A DNA stretch of 64,000 nucleotides from Sipunculus nudus (taxonomy: Eukaryota > Annelida > Sipuncula > Golfingiida > Sipunculidae). The first letter of the stretch is position 1; each line of letters opens with the position of its first letter. The stretch spans positions 14,157,501 through 14,221,500 of the forward strand of contig CM049308.1 of NCBI GenBank assembly GCA_026874595.1, given 5' to 3'. Made by a program: the position numbers and the translations under genes. This document shows positions 34,201 to 43,831 of the stretch, in pieces. Under the pieces are notes generated by a model, which did no database searches, had not been told where the DNA came from, and saw nothing but the letters and a program-made list of their open reading frames with translations.

Positions 34201-35190
34201 AAGGCGATGGTGAGCCAGGGTAATTGTTTCTGCCAGCAGTGTGCAGTGCACATGTTAAATCATCACTGCTAACTTCATGACCCACCCAGCTGAAATGTGA
34301 CAAGTGCACCGGGTCCGCTGTAACTATCCAGTGTGTAACCCTGGTAACAACCCAGTGTAGCCAGTGGTCTTGTGTAGCCAATGGTCCAGTTACAAGGAGA
34401 CTCACAGCAGTGGTGATGTAAAAACGTGCACTGCACACCGTTGGCTGTAACAATCACCCTGGTTCACCACACTCAAGATAAGATGTACTAAAACTTGGTG
34501 CATCTTCAGAAGATGCATGCATCCCCGTCTAGATAAATGAAGGCAGCAGCCTGTGGCTCTGTGTTTACAACAAGAGCTACAACTGGGTCTATGGTAAGAA
34601 TGTGTTGTTCAATCCAGTCTCAAGAACAATTTCTCCATAAGACCAAAGGTACAATATAACTGTGACCAAGCAAAGACATTAAATTGATAACCTATTTGGA
34701 GTTGATATCATTACTATAAATAAGACATTTTTTTTTGTCTAAAAAGGACTTTTCCTTTTAAAACTTTTCTTCTACTGACACTATAAGTGATGATTTTTTC
34801 AACAATAATAAAGACATAAAGACAAATTATGTTATCAAATGAATCATTATACACCTGATTATCATTTAAAGACTTTAATAAAGTTAATCTTTTTTATATT
34901 GCACTTCTTCAAATCTTTACAAAAAGTATTCACTTATAAAATGTGCCACTGTAGCCAAATATACAATACAAACCCAAATGCCTTGTAATGCCTGAATAGA
35001 ACAACATTCTCTCCGTTGTAGTCGTTTTGCCGGCGTCGATGTGAGCCATGATGCCGATGTTACGTATCTTGTGAATGTCGAACTCTGTCGTCTGCTTGCC
35101 CGGGTGTCCCCTGGCAGAAGCAAACCATCGAACGACAGTCCCCGAGAGCCGGGGTGCCGTACAGCGCGTCCATATCAACCTCAGTAACAT
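21992..35190 (-). CDS. GFM2: ribosome-releasing factor 2, mitochondrial (EF-G2mt), eight exons
   Basis: Exons on the - strand: 35190-34974, 33721-33593, 31526-31446, 29457-28658, 27681-27354, 25912-25601, 24289-24123, 22258-21992. All have GT-AG borders and compatible phases; total 2301 nt, 766 residues, close to human GFM2 (779). The protein is a translational GTPase that, with the mitochondrial recycling factor, splits ribosomes after termination. Residues 1-35 are basic and hydrophobic with no acidic residue, fitting a mitochondrial presequence. G motifs: AHIDAGKT (49-56), RGITI (91-95), DTPG (113-116), NKMD (167-170), GSSLKN (299-304). Domain II follows, then a hydrophilic insertion, MGELHLDII (domain III) and the domain IV/V region ending in exon 8 ([17 protein letters not shown]). 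No disruption was found, so the gene looks functional. Confidence 0.96.
22259..24122 (-). other. GFM2 intron 7, with one SINE-like copy
   Basis: AT-rich intron; a diverged copy of the repeat at 25195-25512 lies about 23300-23560. A 44-bp segment ending at 23999 (GGTAGTAGGCCTATAGG then GTAAAGCGCTGTGTAAAGAG) recurs in inverse orientation near 37557. Confidence 0.6.
23300..23560 (-). repeat. diverged, headless SINE-like copy
   Basis: Shares blocks with the fuller copy at 25195-25512: GATAGGTCCA, a ~50-bp block beginning CAGGTTTTATAAG and ending CATTAGAGC-like sequence. The tRNA-related head is not recognisable here. Confidence 0.5.
24123..24289 (-). CDS. GFM2: GFM2 exon 7: domain IV
   Basis: Acceptor CTTTCACAG, donor GAG|GTACTG, phase 1 to 0. 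Encodes [13 protein letters not shown] to LEPVMNLE; the LEPVM.LE motif is the conserved domain IV to V junction of EF-G-type factors. Confidence 0.95.
25195..25512 (-). repeat. tRNA-derived SINE-like element
   Basis: Read on the - strand, the element opens with a tRNA-related head (25444-25511): GGTAGCA and TGCTACC can pair as a 7-bp acceptor stem, TAGCCTAGTGG fits the A box and GGTTCAAATGC approximates the B box. A body shared with the copy at 23300-23560 follows. The T arm is too short for a working tRNA, so this is not a tRNA gene. It sits in GFM2 intron 6, same strand as the gene. Confidence 0.65.
25601..25912 (-). CDS. GFM2: GFM2 exon 6: domain III and start of IV
   Basis: Acceptor TATGGTAG, donor CGAG|GTACTC, phase 1 to 1. 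Contains [18 protein letters not shown] (the classic EF-G domain III signature) and [10 protein letters not shown]. Confidence 0.95.
25913..27353 (-). other. GFM2 intron 5
   Basis: 1.4 kb without coding-like frames. A short motif GATGAACAGATGGACGC recurs diverged about 150 bp apart (26415 and 26570). Nothing else recognised. Confidence 0.6.
27354..27681 (-). CDS. GFM2: GFM2 exon 5: domain II end, hydrophilic insert
   Basis: Acceptor TTAATAG, donor TCAG|GTTTGT, phase 0 to 1. Starts TVTGDTLV, continues through an Ala/Lys- then Asp/Ser-rich linker (about residues 420-457) and resumes conserved sequence at [15 protein letters not shown]. The linker is the least conserved part of the protein. Confidence 0.94.
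27682..28657 (-). other. GFM2 intron 4
   Basis: About 1 kb, very AT-rich, nothing recognised. Confidence 0.6.
28658..29457 (-). CDS. GFM2: GFM2 exon 4: most of the G domain and domain II
   Basis: The 800-nt exon has acceptor GTGTTTCAG and donor GCAG|GTAAGT, phase 1 to 0. Holds G4 (MNKMDKTG), the G' region, G5 (CGSSLKNKG) and domain II start ([13 protein letters not shown]). Confidence 0.97.
29626..31389. mobile_element. non-autonomous hAT-like element, 8-bp target duplication
   Basis: Terminal inverted repeats CAGAGTTGGGTCC and (reverse complement of the right end) CAGGGTTGGGTCC; flanks ATATCTAC at 29618-29625 and 31390-31397 are an exact 8-bp duplication, the hAT hallmark. Subterminal regions on both sides are packed with AGTAATTGTAATT and TAATCGATTAC repeats. 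Inner open frames (up to 110 codons) show no transposase motifs. The element is 1,764 bp and makes up almost 90% of GFM2 intron 3. Confidence 0.9.
31446..31526 (-). CDS. GFM2: GFM2 exon 3
   Basis: 81 nt, acceptor TTTGTTTCAG, donor GCAG|GTAAGA, phase 1 to 1. Completes [20 protein letters not shown] and DASAG, the switch II region. Confidence 0.96.
31527..33592 (-). other. GFM2 intron 2
   Basis: 2.1 kb intron. Contains the diverged repeat shared with 54602-54790 (at about 32590-32765); otherwise nothing recognised. Confidence 0.6.
32590..32765. repeat. dispersed repeat, copy 1 (related to 54602-54790)
   Basis: Shared blocks in the same order and strand: GTAACYGCTGYTTTATAT, a GCAC AGAG block, TTGTAATCAGAC, and a TGGTAT...TGCAT block ending near TTTT. 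Aligned over about 180 bp with substantial divergence. Family unknown. Confidence 0.6.
33593..33721 (-). CDS. GFM2: GFM2 exon 2: switch I
   Basis: 129 nt, acceptor TCTGTTAG, donor CCAG|GTAAAG, phase 1 to 1. Encodes [30 protein letters not shown] and INLIDTPG. Confidence 0.96.
34118..34591. mobile_element. 474-bp foldback element with 10-bp target duplication
   Basis: The ends are TAGACCCAGTTGT...ACAACTGGGTCTA; exact duplications TGGTAAGAAT flank it at 34108-34117 and 34592-34601. The two halves are near-complete inverted repeats of each other (for example GTGTGCAGTGCAC at 34239 and again in the other arm). Long inverted repeats with a 9-10-bp duplication are typical of Mutator-like (MULE) or foldback elements. 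It lies in GFM2 intron 1. The 120-codon frame across it is a by-product of the palindrome. Confidence 0.88.
34974..35190 (-). CDS. GFM2: GFM2 exon 1: presequence and P-loop
   Basis: ATG at 35188-35190. Residues 1-35 are an Arg-rich presequence, then [20 protein letters not shown]. Donor TTGG|GTTTGT, phase 1. The first in-frame ATG giving a presequence was chosen. Confidence 0.93.
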
Positions 35191-35347
35191 CTTAGCAATG
35201 CTTCAGGCAATATTATCCCTCTGGAAAGATGTAGGATATGCTGTCTGCCATCAATCTGACACACCAAAGGGGATTTCCATGACCTTACGGGTTACGGACA
35301 TTGACAGATCAGTCACGCTGCTATGTTTACTTAGTACTTCGTGAAGG

Positions 35348-35395
35348 CAGCAGGTGGCGCAACGTGACGTTTTCACTAAGTACACCAGGTGGCGC
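35348..35395 (+). promoter_or_regulatory. pair of CTCF-like motifs upstream of GFM2
   Basis: CAGCAGGTGGCGC at 35348-35360 and CACCAGGTGGCGC at 35383-35395 both match the core of the CTCF consensus (CCASYAGRKGGCR), same orientation, 35 bp apart, 158-206 bp upstream of the GFM2 start codon. CTCF and its motif are conserved in bilaterians; binding here is inference. Confidence 0.45.
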
Positions 35396-35399
35396 TAGT

Positions 35400-38300
35400 T
35401 ACCGTTCGCAGAGGAGAAAGTGCGCACTGTTCTTTATTCTAACATTTTGATGCAATACAGTGCTAAATTCAAGATTCTGTACAATCATACAATAATTACA
35501 AATCTACAGATAAACGGGCGATGATATCACCCGTGCATTCCTACTGGGAATAACTGTAAACACAAGATCGAGCTGCAAATGAAAAAAAAATTCGAAAAGG
35601 GATATGACCAATGATAACTCAAACACAAAATGTAAAGATCAAGACAAGACACGCGGATTGAAAAATATATCCTTTTCATTTCATTTCTCAAGAGTAATCA
35701 CCCCCCCCCCCTTGTGATTGTTGATTTAGGTTTTAAACTAAATAACATTGGTAGCATTGATAATTTGATAGCATACAGTAGGATACGGGACTTAAAAACC
35801 TAAACGTTTACTAACTGCAGAACACAATAAAAGTAAACGCCTAAAAACACACAAACATTCGTATATGTTCGGCTTTGCTTGGGTGAAACAACGGTTTTGC
35901 ATGAAGACCTCTGAATGTCAACCTCCACGCAGGGGCAAGATCTGGCAGGTGATGGACCCCTGCTAAAGGTCACGGACGTAGGCGAGCTTGAACTGATTTC
36001 AGGTCCAGGTTCCGACCTCTACTTATTGAAAGCTCTATGAACAACTTGTGACTCGAGATTCCTTGGCCAGAAAAAAAATTACGTCGGCATGCTATAATGG
36101 CCTATACCCATCCTATTTTTCGCATAATAATGGAATGGCATAACAAGTCCACAGTCATGTTGCATTTACATTTTTAGCAATTCTGGAAACAGTTGTATGA
36201 CGTAATATCACCAAGCAAGCACGTGTATAAATATTTGTTTAAATTTACAATGCCACGTGAAGAATAATTCACAGAAATCTTGCCAATTCTAAAATATGTC
36301 TAGCAATCAAATTCATTTTAATGGGTGTGTTTTGAATGGATTTGGTCGATTCATACTCTATATTTGCTCTACTTGTTTAATAAGTTTAATTTGCAATTCC
36401 TGCGCGAAATAGTTCGGTTTTGGCTTAAAAGCAGGCAGTGCGCATGATCAAGGGCAGAGATTTATACCTGACAATACAAGAATAGTCCCTCTGCCTGGAG
36501 AATGCAGTGGATGTGTTAACTAACTCTCGACTTCACAGGTGCGCCTCTCAGTCAAGATGGATTTCCGTTTTGTTGTATGAACATATTCTATTTCCAGCTG
36601 GTTTAAATGACGTTTCTGACATCAGTCTTTCGGAAACTAAACATACAGGCATTTGGTTGAATTGTGTTATCATTTTATATCATCCACAAAGTATTTTCTT
36701 AATGTATGATACGCAAACACCGGTACCTTGTACACAAATAATTCTATTTTTCATATATCATGATATATAATTCAAATAATATAATAATACATAACTGAAT
36801 AATATTTAAACCAACTCTTGTTGCTACTGTATTTAAATGTACCATAAATGTATGGTGAAATGGTTTCCAAAAAGGGGGAAAAAAGCGGAGTAGGGACTAC
36901 GCAATCGTACTCGTGGAAAACGGACTTTGCAGACATGGACTACGAATAAGGACTACGGATACGGAATAAAAGCACTTATGGAAAAACGTTCAGTCGTGTC
37001 CATGTCCATCACATTAGATGAAGATTTTCCATATTAGTGCCTTAGGATACCTTTGAAAAATGCCACATTTAGGGAGATAGTGGCACTAAAATATATACAA
37101 AGGATAATTGGTATAAAAATGTTCATATGGTTCTGTAGGGAAAGAATCTGCCTGATGCCAGTGTAAAAAATGGGGGCATTCTTGGTAAAATGCATCTTAC
37201 GACTGGCATATTTAGACACAGAGAGATTTGAACTTTTACAGATAAGAGGGTAGGGTCACTTAAATGTCTCCAACTTACTTAACATTCAACCTGTTCACTT
37301 CAATTAACCTTTTGCGTATTTCAGAATAAATATCCTTGAAATAGACTGAGAGACTGATTGATAAATTATGTGTTTTTATTTGACAATTAGTGAATAATGA
37401 AAACATATTTTGCTGCGCTTTTAGACTCGTCTTATTTTAATGAGGGCCGATTCGTAATGTACAAAAAAAGTTATCTTGGGATTTCTTTAACTTGATGATA
37501 ACATATAAATACATTCATTAATTCTAGATTATATATCACTGCAGCTAGGTGTTACGCTCTTTACACAGCGCTTTACATAGGCCAACTACCTATATTGTAT
37601 AAGCGCTGTTTGTTATGACCTTGTATCCTGAATCTCTACACCAGAGGGAAGCACTGTATTTTGGTCAAATCAGATGAGACCCTGTGCTGGAAGACAAAAA
37701 GGTTTACCAGCCAAGCGAGGAATACACGAAGCCAATGTTGTTCATTTCGTTTTGAGTGACAGCTCATCGCCCCGGCGACCGTTTGAACAGGCCACAGGCT
37801 CAAGGAGAATTGCCCCAGAAGTGGTTTCTGGGCGGAGCCTGATGCCTGTCGAGTGTTGGTTGACTTGCATTTGATTGGCTGCTAGTCACATCAGCAGTTT
37901 TTTTTTTCAGCAGACAGGCCCATGTGCACCACCTGGTGTTTAAGTGCATCATAAACGGTCAAAGCATGCAGCTGGAAAATCAGTAGCTTCTTTAGAAGCG
38001 CAAGATTTCCGCTGCCTCGGGAGCTTAGCTAGGTGTATGTAAATTCCATAAAATGTCGCATAGTATAATGGTGGGTTTTATGCCCTTTTTCATGTTACAG
38101 TATTAAGAGACGCATTATTTATCTCCTTATAAATAGCATATAAGTTTTGAAAATGCATATCATCCTCAGTTCTATAAAGGACTATAGTTGTTGAAGACGC
38201 AACAGATGTTTAAATCCTTCAACTAGAGTGCAGTCATGAGAGCGCATATCTCTGCCAACGTAAAACAGTCCCACTGGATCTGCAATGCATTTTCCCCTAT

Positions 38301-38770
38301 ATCCACCAATATTGAATGTTTTTTCCCTGTTTCATGTCCTAGCACTCCACAAAATTTTTTGATAATAGAATTCGAGGGCTTACCCTGAGCGAGTTTTCGA
38401 TGATATACATCCTGGATGATCTTGCTTGAAAATAATTGGCTTCGAGGGTTAACTAATATCTACATGAATTTGATAAATATCTAAATTGTGATCTGTAGAG
38501 ATCTTAAAGACAAGCAAAACTGCAAAAAAAAAGACAAACATAGGGTAAACTCTAAGGGTTCTTTAGAGTGGAGCCAGTGGGGAACCCTGAGAGGTTCCAA
38601 GTAGAACCCTCAAGTCAGGGTTCTTCCTGGAGCCCTCTCCGGGGGTTCTTTTGGGAACCCTAAGGGTTCTATATTTAACCCTGATTATGGGTGCTTCTAA
38701 GAACCCTAAAGAAAGGTTCTTCCTGGAACCATTTTTTTTAAAAGAGTCCATACAGGGCTATATATATTAT

Positions 38771-38801
<31 letters not shown>

Positions 38802-39760
38802 GATGTTATATTATTTAATTTTGCATTCGTATAAATTTACGAGGGTGTGGTTTATCATTTATTAGAAAGAAGAGTCTTTTTTAACTGTTCATACTAAATT
38901 CTTTACAATGATTCCATGTATCTAAAAATGGTATTGTTTGGATAAAGTAGCTGCATATAGGACAATTACAAGGGTAATTGGAAGGTCCATACTGAACAAT
39001 CATATTTCTAGCTTAATTTTACCCACCCTGGAAATATGACAAATTCTTCCAGGTGAAATAAAAGCAATAAATCCAAGATGCCCCAGAGTGTACTGTCCTT
39101 TTTTGGTTTGACAGCTGGTGTTGATGAAGAATACATTTCTTAAGCATATTTGCATGTTCTTAGTCCGTGCTTATCCCTTGTGATTTCAGATCCTCTTGTA
39201 TAATTAATTGGTATTTTAAAAATAATGCCTTCTGTTTCCCAAAACAGAACTTATCAAGCCGTAGCAAAATAAAATCGGCAAACAGCAGTTGATGCATCTA
39301 TACTATGTTTGTATCGTCGGTCAGCGAGTACTCCTTATTGAATGATTTACACGTACACAAGACCCTTGGGGGAATGTATTGTTTCTATGTATACAAGTCT
39401 CTCATCCAAAACAATATGTCTGCGTAGAATCACTCCGCTGTATGATCGACGATAAACTCCTAAACATCGCGACGGTCGAAATAATCACTGCTTCCGTGTC
39501 ATATTCCTTAACTGCATAATGCGTGCTTGATAAGGAACGATGCGGCGGAGAATCGATCTGGAAAATAAGACATGAGATACATAAAAAACAAGGCCTATAG
39601 GCCTAATGCGAACCTGTGCAATGGGATATACATTGGGTATAATGCTTCCATGATAACATGTTTAACTATTTCTTTTCAAGTACAATGCAAATACATAACA
39701 TTTTAAAAACAAGTATATATACATATGCATAACTTCAGGCTGATATATCAAATCTCTACT
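35400..39760. other. gene-free stretch between GFM2 and the LTR elements
   Basis: No protein-like frame on either strand. Contains a C-run (35701-35712), a GGACTACG-rich segment (about 36890-36975), the inverse partner of the 23957-23999 repeat (37557-37600), an AGGGTTCTT repeat (38545-38742) and a TA tract (about 38756-38800). Confidence 0.6.
38545..38742. repeat. AGGGTTCTTCCTGGAACC-type short repeats
   Basis: At least six alternating forward and inverse copies of GGTTCTTYCTGGA / AACCCTYA-type motifs in 200 bp, followed by a T-run and TA tract. Self-complementary, probably a small non-autonomous element. Confidence 0.6.
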
Positions 39761-39769
39761 AAGTCAAAG

Positions 39770-40116
39770 ATAGAGCTACCGACTCTATCAATACAATCAT
39801 CGATCCTTGGAATCGGGAACATGTCAGTCTTAGTGACAGAGTTCAGTTTTCGATAATCTGTGCACATACGGTAACTTCCATCAGGTTTTGTCACAAGAAT
39901 AAAGGTGAACTCCAGTTACTGTTACTAGGTTCAATAAAATCATTGGCCAGCAAATATTGAACCTCCAGGATATTTTTGCTTTTCTGGATTCAGTCTATAA
40001 TGATGCTGCTTAATTGCGCTTGCCTCGCCAACATCGACGTCATGACACAATATGTTAGTTCGCGTTGGAATATCACTAAAAAAATGTTCATAATTCTGCA
40101 GCAGATTCTTGAGGTC
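39770..40116 (-). pseudogene. reverse transcriptase N-terminal fragment
   Basis: Begins around HDVDVGEASAIKQHHYRLN (the conserved RT lead-in), then needs at least two frame changes to reach NDFIEPSNSNWSSP and KPDGSYRMCTDYRKLNSV, MFPIPRIDDCIDRVGS. The homology ends there; the catalytic DD box and everything after are absent. Known family order confirms this is RT downstream of integrase. Confidence 0.85.
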
Positions 40117-42206
40117 TTGTTGTTGTTGTGCCATAAGGTGTGACAGTTTGGTATCCAGTTTGTTAAGCATGTCTGAGTTTTTTAGTGGTACTGTTCCAGA
40201 CTGAATATCTACATCACACTTACAATCAGTATCTACTTTAACTGGGTCAGGGTCAGTTTTTACACAATTAACAGCAGTAAAATTATGTACAACATCTGAT
40301 GTTCTATTTCTGTCATAATACGGTTTCAACATGTTTACATGGCACAGTTGTTTTTTCTTACGCCTATCTGATGTTAACAGTATGTAATTTAAATCACTGA
40401 CTTTCTTGTCAACAATGTAAGGACAAAAAATACCTAGCTTGCAGAGGTCTACCAGGGACAGGTAGTAAGGCAAGGACCTTTTCATCAGGCTCAAACGTCC
40501 TACTGACAGTGTGTTTGTCATACTATGTTTTCATTTTACTTTGTGCAGATTTTAGACTAGACTTTGCAATCTCGCAAGCATTGTGTAGTTTAGTACCAAA
40601 GTCTGAGACATACTGCAATAAACTAAGAGAATCAGGATTTTCACACAAGAGTTTTTCTTCAAGCAGTTTTAATGGACCGCGAACTGAGTGTCTAAAAACT
40701 AGTTCAAAGGGACTGAAACCCAAGGACTCTTGAAAGGATTCTCTGACAGCAAACAGCAATAGGTGGATTCCTTCATCCCAGTCTTTCTGTGTGTCATAGC
40801 AATAAGTCCCAATCATGTTTTGTAATGTCTGGTGAAAACGCTCGAGGATGGTATGGCGAAGAGCTGTACTGTTTTATACCTTGCTCAAGCATAACTTGCT
40901 GGAATATGCAAGACATAAAACTAGACCCTTGGACTGACTGGACGGATTTTGGTTATCCAAAAGTTGTAAAAAACTTGGTCAGAGCCTTGACAACACCCTT
41001 GGAATTAATTTTGCGCAATGGTATTATTGCCTCAGGGAACCTGGTAGATGCGCACACAATTGTCAGCAAGTATTCATTTCCAGATTTTGTTTTGGGCAAT
41101 GGTCCAACACAGTCAACAATAATCCTACTAAATGGTTTCTCGAAAGCAGAAATAGGCCTAAGGGGGGCTTTAGGATTATTCTGATTGGGCTTTCCTACCA
41201 TCTGGCATGTATGGCATGATTTACAGTATTGTACAACATCAGTCCTAAGGTTAGGCCAATAGAAGTGAGTACTAACTTTCTGATAAGTTATATTTATACC
41301 TAAATGGCCAGACAAAGGAGCCTCATGTGCCATGCTTAGAATTTCATTGCGATAACACTTGGGCATCACTAATTGATTTTTGATGGTCCACTCATCATCA
41401 GTGCATACATCAGCTGGTCGCCATTTACACATAAGCATTCCATTTTTAACATAGCAACAAACTGGGTTCTGTGACAGTTCATCTTTTGAAACTGCCCTGG
41501 GAAACAAACATGAAATATAAGGGTCCTTATGCTGTTCCGCGATAAGTTCTGACCTGGAAAATGCTGCATCCTGTACGAGCGAGTCATTAGACGAGTCACT
41601 AGTGACTCCCAAAGTGTTATTATCTGGATCATTATCCTCATGTGTGTTTTTCTTGGCCATAGATCTAGTTACAGCACATGAAGGATACAAACCAGGAATT
41701 TCCTGACTTTCCGGGTCAGTGTCCTGATCAAGTGACGGCTTTTCTGTAACTATTGGTACAGGCTGTACTTTGTCACCTGCAACATCATTGCCTAGTAGCA
41801 ACTGAATTCCCTTAAAGGGTAAACTAGTTCTTATGCCCACAGTAATATTCCCAGCAATCAAATCTAACTTTAAACGTATACTGTGAAGCGGAAATGAAGT
41901 GTGCTTGTCTGAAAACACACTATTAACAAGTGCATGTGCACCAGTAAAAGACCTATTAGAAAATGGCAAAATGTTTGCTAAAATGAGAGTTTGGCAAGAA
42001 CCAGTGTCCCTCAAAATTCTAATAGGGGTAGAATCTGAAAAATCACTTGAAAGTGATACAAAACCATCATGTATGAATGGCTCAAATAACTCCATTTCAG
42101 AGTCAGGAGAGAAATCTTTTACCTCAGTTTCATCAAACAAAGAACTGACACTGACAGTGTCAGTCATAAACCCTTTTTCAGAGTCACTATAGGAATCTTC
42201 ATCCAT
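40117..42206 (-). pseudogene. protease-integrase region, broken
   Basis: A 417-codon open part (42206-40953) contains the aspartic protease motif ILRDTGSCQT with LLLGND downstream, then the integrase zinc domain (H..H in HEAPLSGHLG, C..C in YCKSCHTC) and the first catalytic Asp (IIVDCVGPLPKT). A TAA at 40953-40955 interrupts it. Just beyond, the second catalytic position reads Val in SVQGSSF where the family has Asp, and a small deletion shifts the frame before the LERFHQTL segment that carries the catalytic Glu. The frame resumes at 40816-40523 (FELVFRHSVRGPLK) and then 40521 with the GPY/F-type KKQLCHVNMLKPYY. Confidence 0.87.
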
Positions 42207-42412
42207 ATTACAATCAAACTGCTCATGGGAGTCAACAGAGGAATTTTCCTAAGCAGAAACAAACTTTTGTTTGTCATTAGAGGACCTGGCCTCATTTGAA
42301 ATACTCTCGCAAGAGTCACTAAAGGATTTAGCCTTATTTAGAGGATACTCCTCGCAGGAGTCTTGAAAGGACCTAGCCTTATTAATTTCCTCGCAGGAAT
42401 CAATGGAGGTTT

Positions 42413-43687
42413 TTACCCGATGGCCTCCGTAGTATCAAACTCTTTCTTAGAGTCAATAAAATAGTTGTATCCCTTATTTATATGAAAAGAGGTTGGCTCT
42501 TGTACTATGCTATGCATAGATTTTGAAACAAAACCAGAGGGTTTACTCGTTGGTTTATTTGCAAGATTCCAGCAGTCAGATATTAGATGACCTTCCTTTT
42601 TGCAGTAATTACAGATTTTCTTTGAAAATGACTGGCCTTGGTTGGATTCGGACACAGTGGACGTGGACTGAGGTGTAGCTATGGACTTTGTTGAACTATC
42701 AGGAATACTAGTACTTTGTGACTGCGCTTTAAACTTCTTTTGACTATTGATTTACATTCTTGTTTGTTAATAACTGGTTTGATTTGCTAGTAAAGGACAT
42801 TTTATGTGTTAATGAATAATCATCAGCTAATTGAGCAGTAATGTCAAGTGTTTCGGGACTTTTCTCATCCAAAAAAGTTTTAACATCGCTTAAAAAGCAG
42901 CGCTTAAATTCTTCAAGCAAAATCAACTGGCGCAAATTGTCATAATCTTTCATTACATTTTTAGAACTACACCAGCGATCAAACAACTGCTCTTTTGTCC
43001 TAGCAAATTTTACGTAGGTCTGTTCTTTGCGCTTTTTCCAATTTCTGAATTTCTGGCGGTAAGCCTCAGGAACTAACTCATAACCTTTTAGGATTAACCG
43101 TTTAACCTGGTCATAGTCAGCAGCGGCTTCTACTGAAAGCTCTGTATAAATTTCTCTGGCCTTGCAAGTCAATACACTTTGTAATAGCATAGTCCAATTT
43201 TCCTTAGGCCATTTTAAATTTTCGGCTACCTTCTCAAAGTGTAAGAAAAATTTATCAACCTCTTTTTCTTGAAAAGGTGGAACAAGTCTAATGTGTTTAG
43301 TAACATCAAAACTGTGAGTTGGGGCAGCATGTAGACTGTGTTCTAATAAAAGTCTTTCTAACTCAAGTCGTTTTAACTAAATTCTTTTTCTTTTTCTAGT
43401 CTATCTCTTTCTATTTCTTTTTGTTTTTCTAATTCACTCTCTTCTCTTTGTTTTTCTAATTCCCTCTCTTCTCTTAGTTTTTCTTTTTATAATTCTAACT
43501 GTTTCAATGCTAGCTCATGTTGCATTTCTAACTTTTTAATTCTAACTGCATAGCGAGGCTGTCATTTTTTAGCTTCACACCTAGCCCTAAATGTTGTCCA
43601 AAACGCAACAACTGATCTTTTGTCAACTGTTCAAGTTGATCAGGGTCGGGATCTTCAACAAATGTCTCAGGTTTGAAATCTGCCATG
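42413..43687 (-). pseudogene. gag with SCAN-like segment and CCHC knuckle, broken
   Basis: ATG at 43687 opens MADFKPETFVEDPDPDQLEQ; a stop follows after about 53 codons, then a Glu/Lys/Arg-rich coiled-coil region read in other frames. The 43190-42744 part (VKRLILKGYELVPEAYRQKF...) resembles the SCAN/capsid C-terminal domain common in gypsy gag. The zinc knuckle CNYCKKEGHLISDCW lies at about 42620-42575. Confidence 0.82.
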
Positions 43688-43813
43688 TTTAGATGTTAAA
43701 ACAATAACAAAAACCACTGAGATAAATCCTGTAAACAATGTATTGTAAACAATATGTAATCTTGTAAACAATGTCTAGGTCAGGGCCTAATAAATTTCCA
43801 TAACTATTAAGCC

Positions 43814-43830
43814 TCCCGGACGAGCCCATA
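43814..43830 (-). other. primer binding site, tRNA-Pro type
   Basis: On the - strand TATGGGCTCGTCCGGGA; complementarity to the 3' end of animal tRNA-Pro (known to end CCCGGACGAGCCCCCA) is complete except two positions. Located between LTR and gag as expected. Confidence 0.7.
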
Positions 43831-43831
43831 A

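Noticed and set aside
34091-34453. 120-codon frame on the - strand as a gene
   Set aside because: It lies within the arms of the foldback element; a second frame of similar nature overlaps it, and no protein family is recognised.
35701-35712. C-run and the G-runs near 52511 and 53531 as functional elements
   Set aside because: Homopolymers; the latter two are explained by the duplicated repeat module.
40789-41184. 131-codon frame on the + strand
   Set aside because: Antisense shadow of the integrase reading frame.
41899-42192. 97-codon frame on the + strand
   Set aside because: Antisense shadow of the protease-integrase frame.
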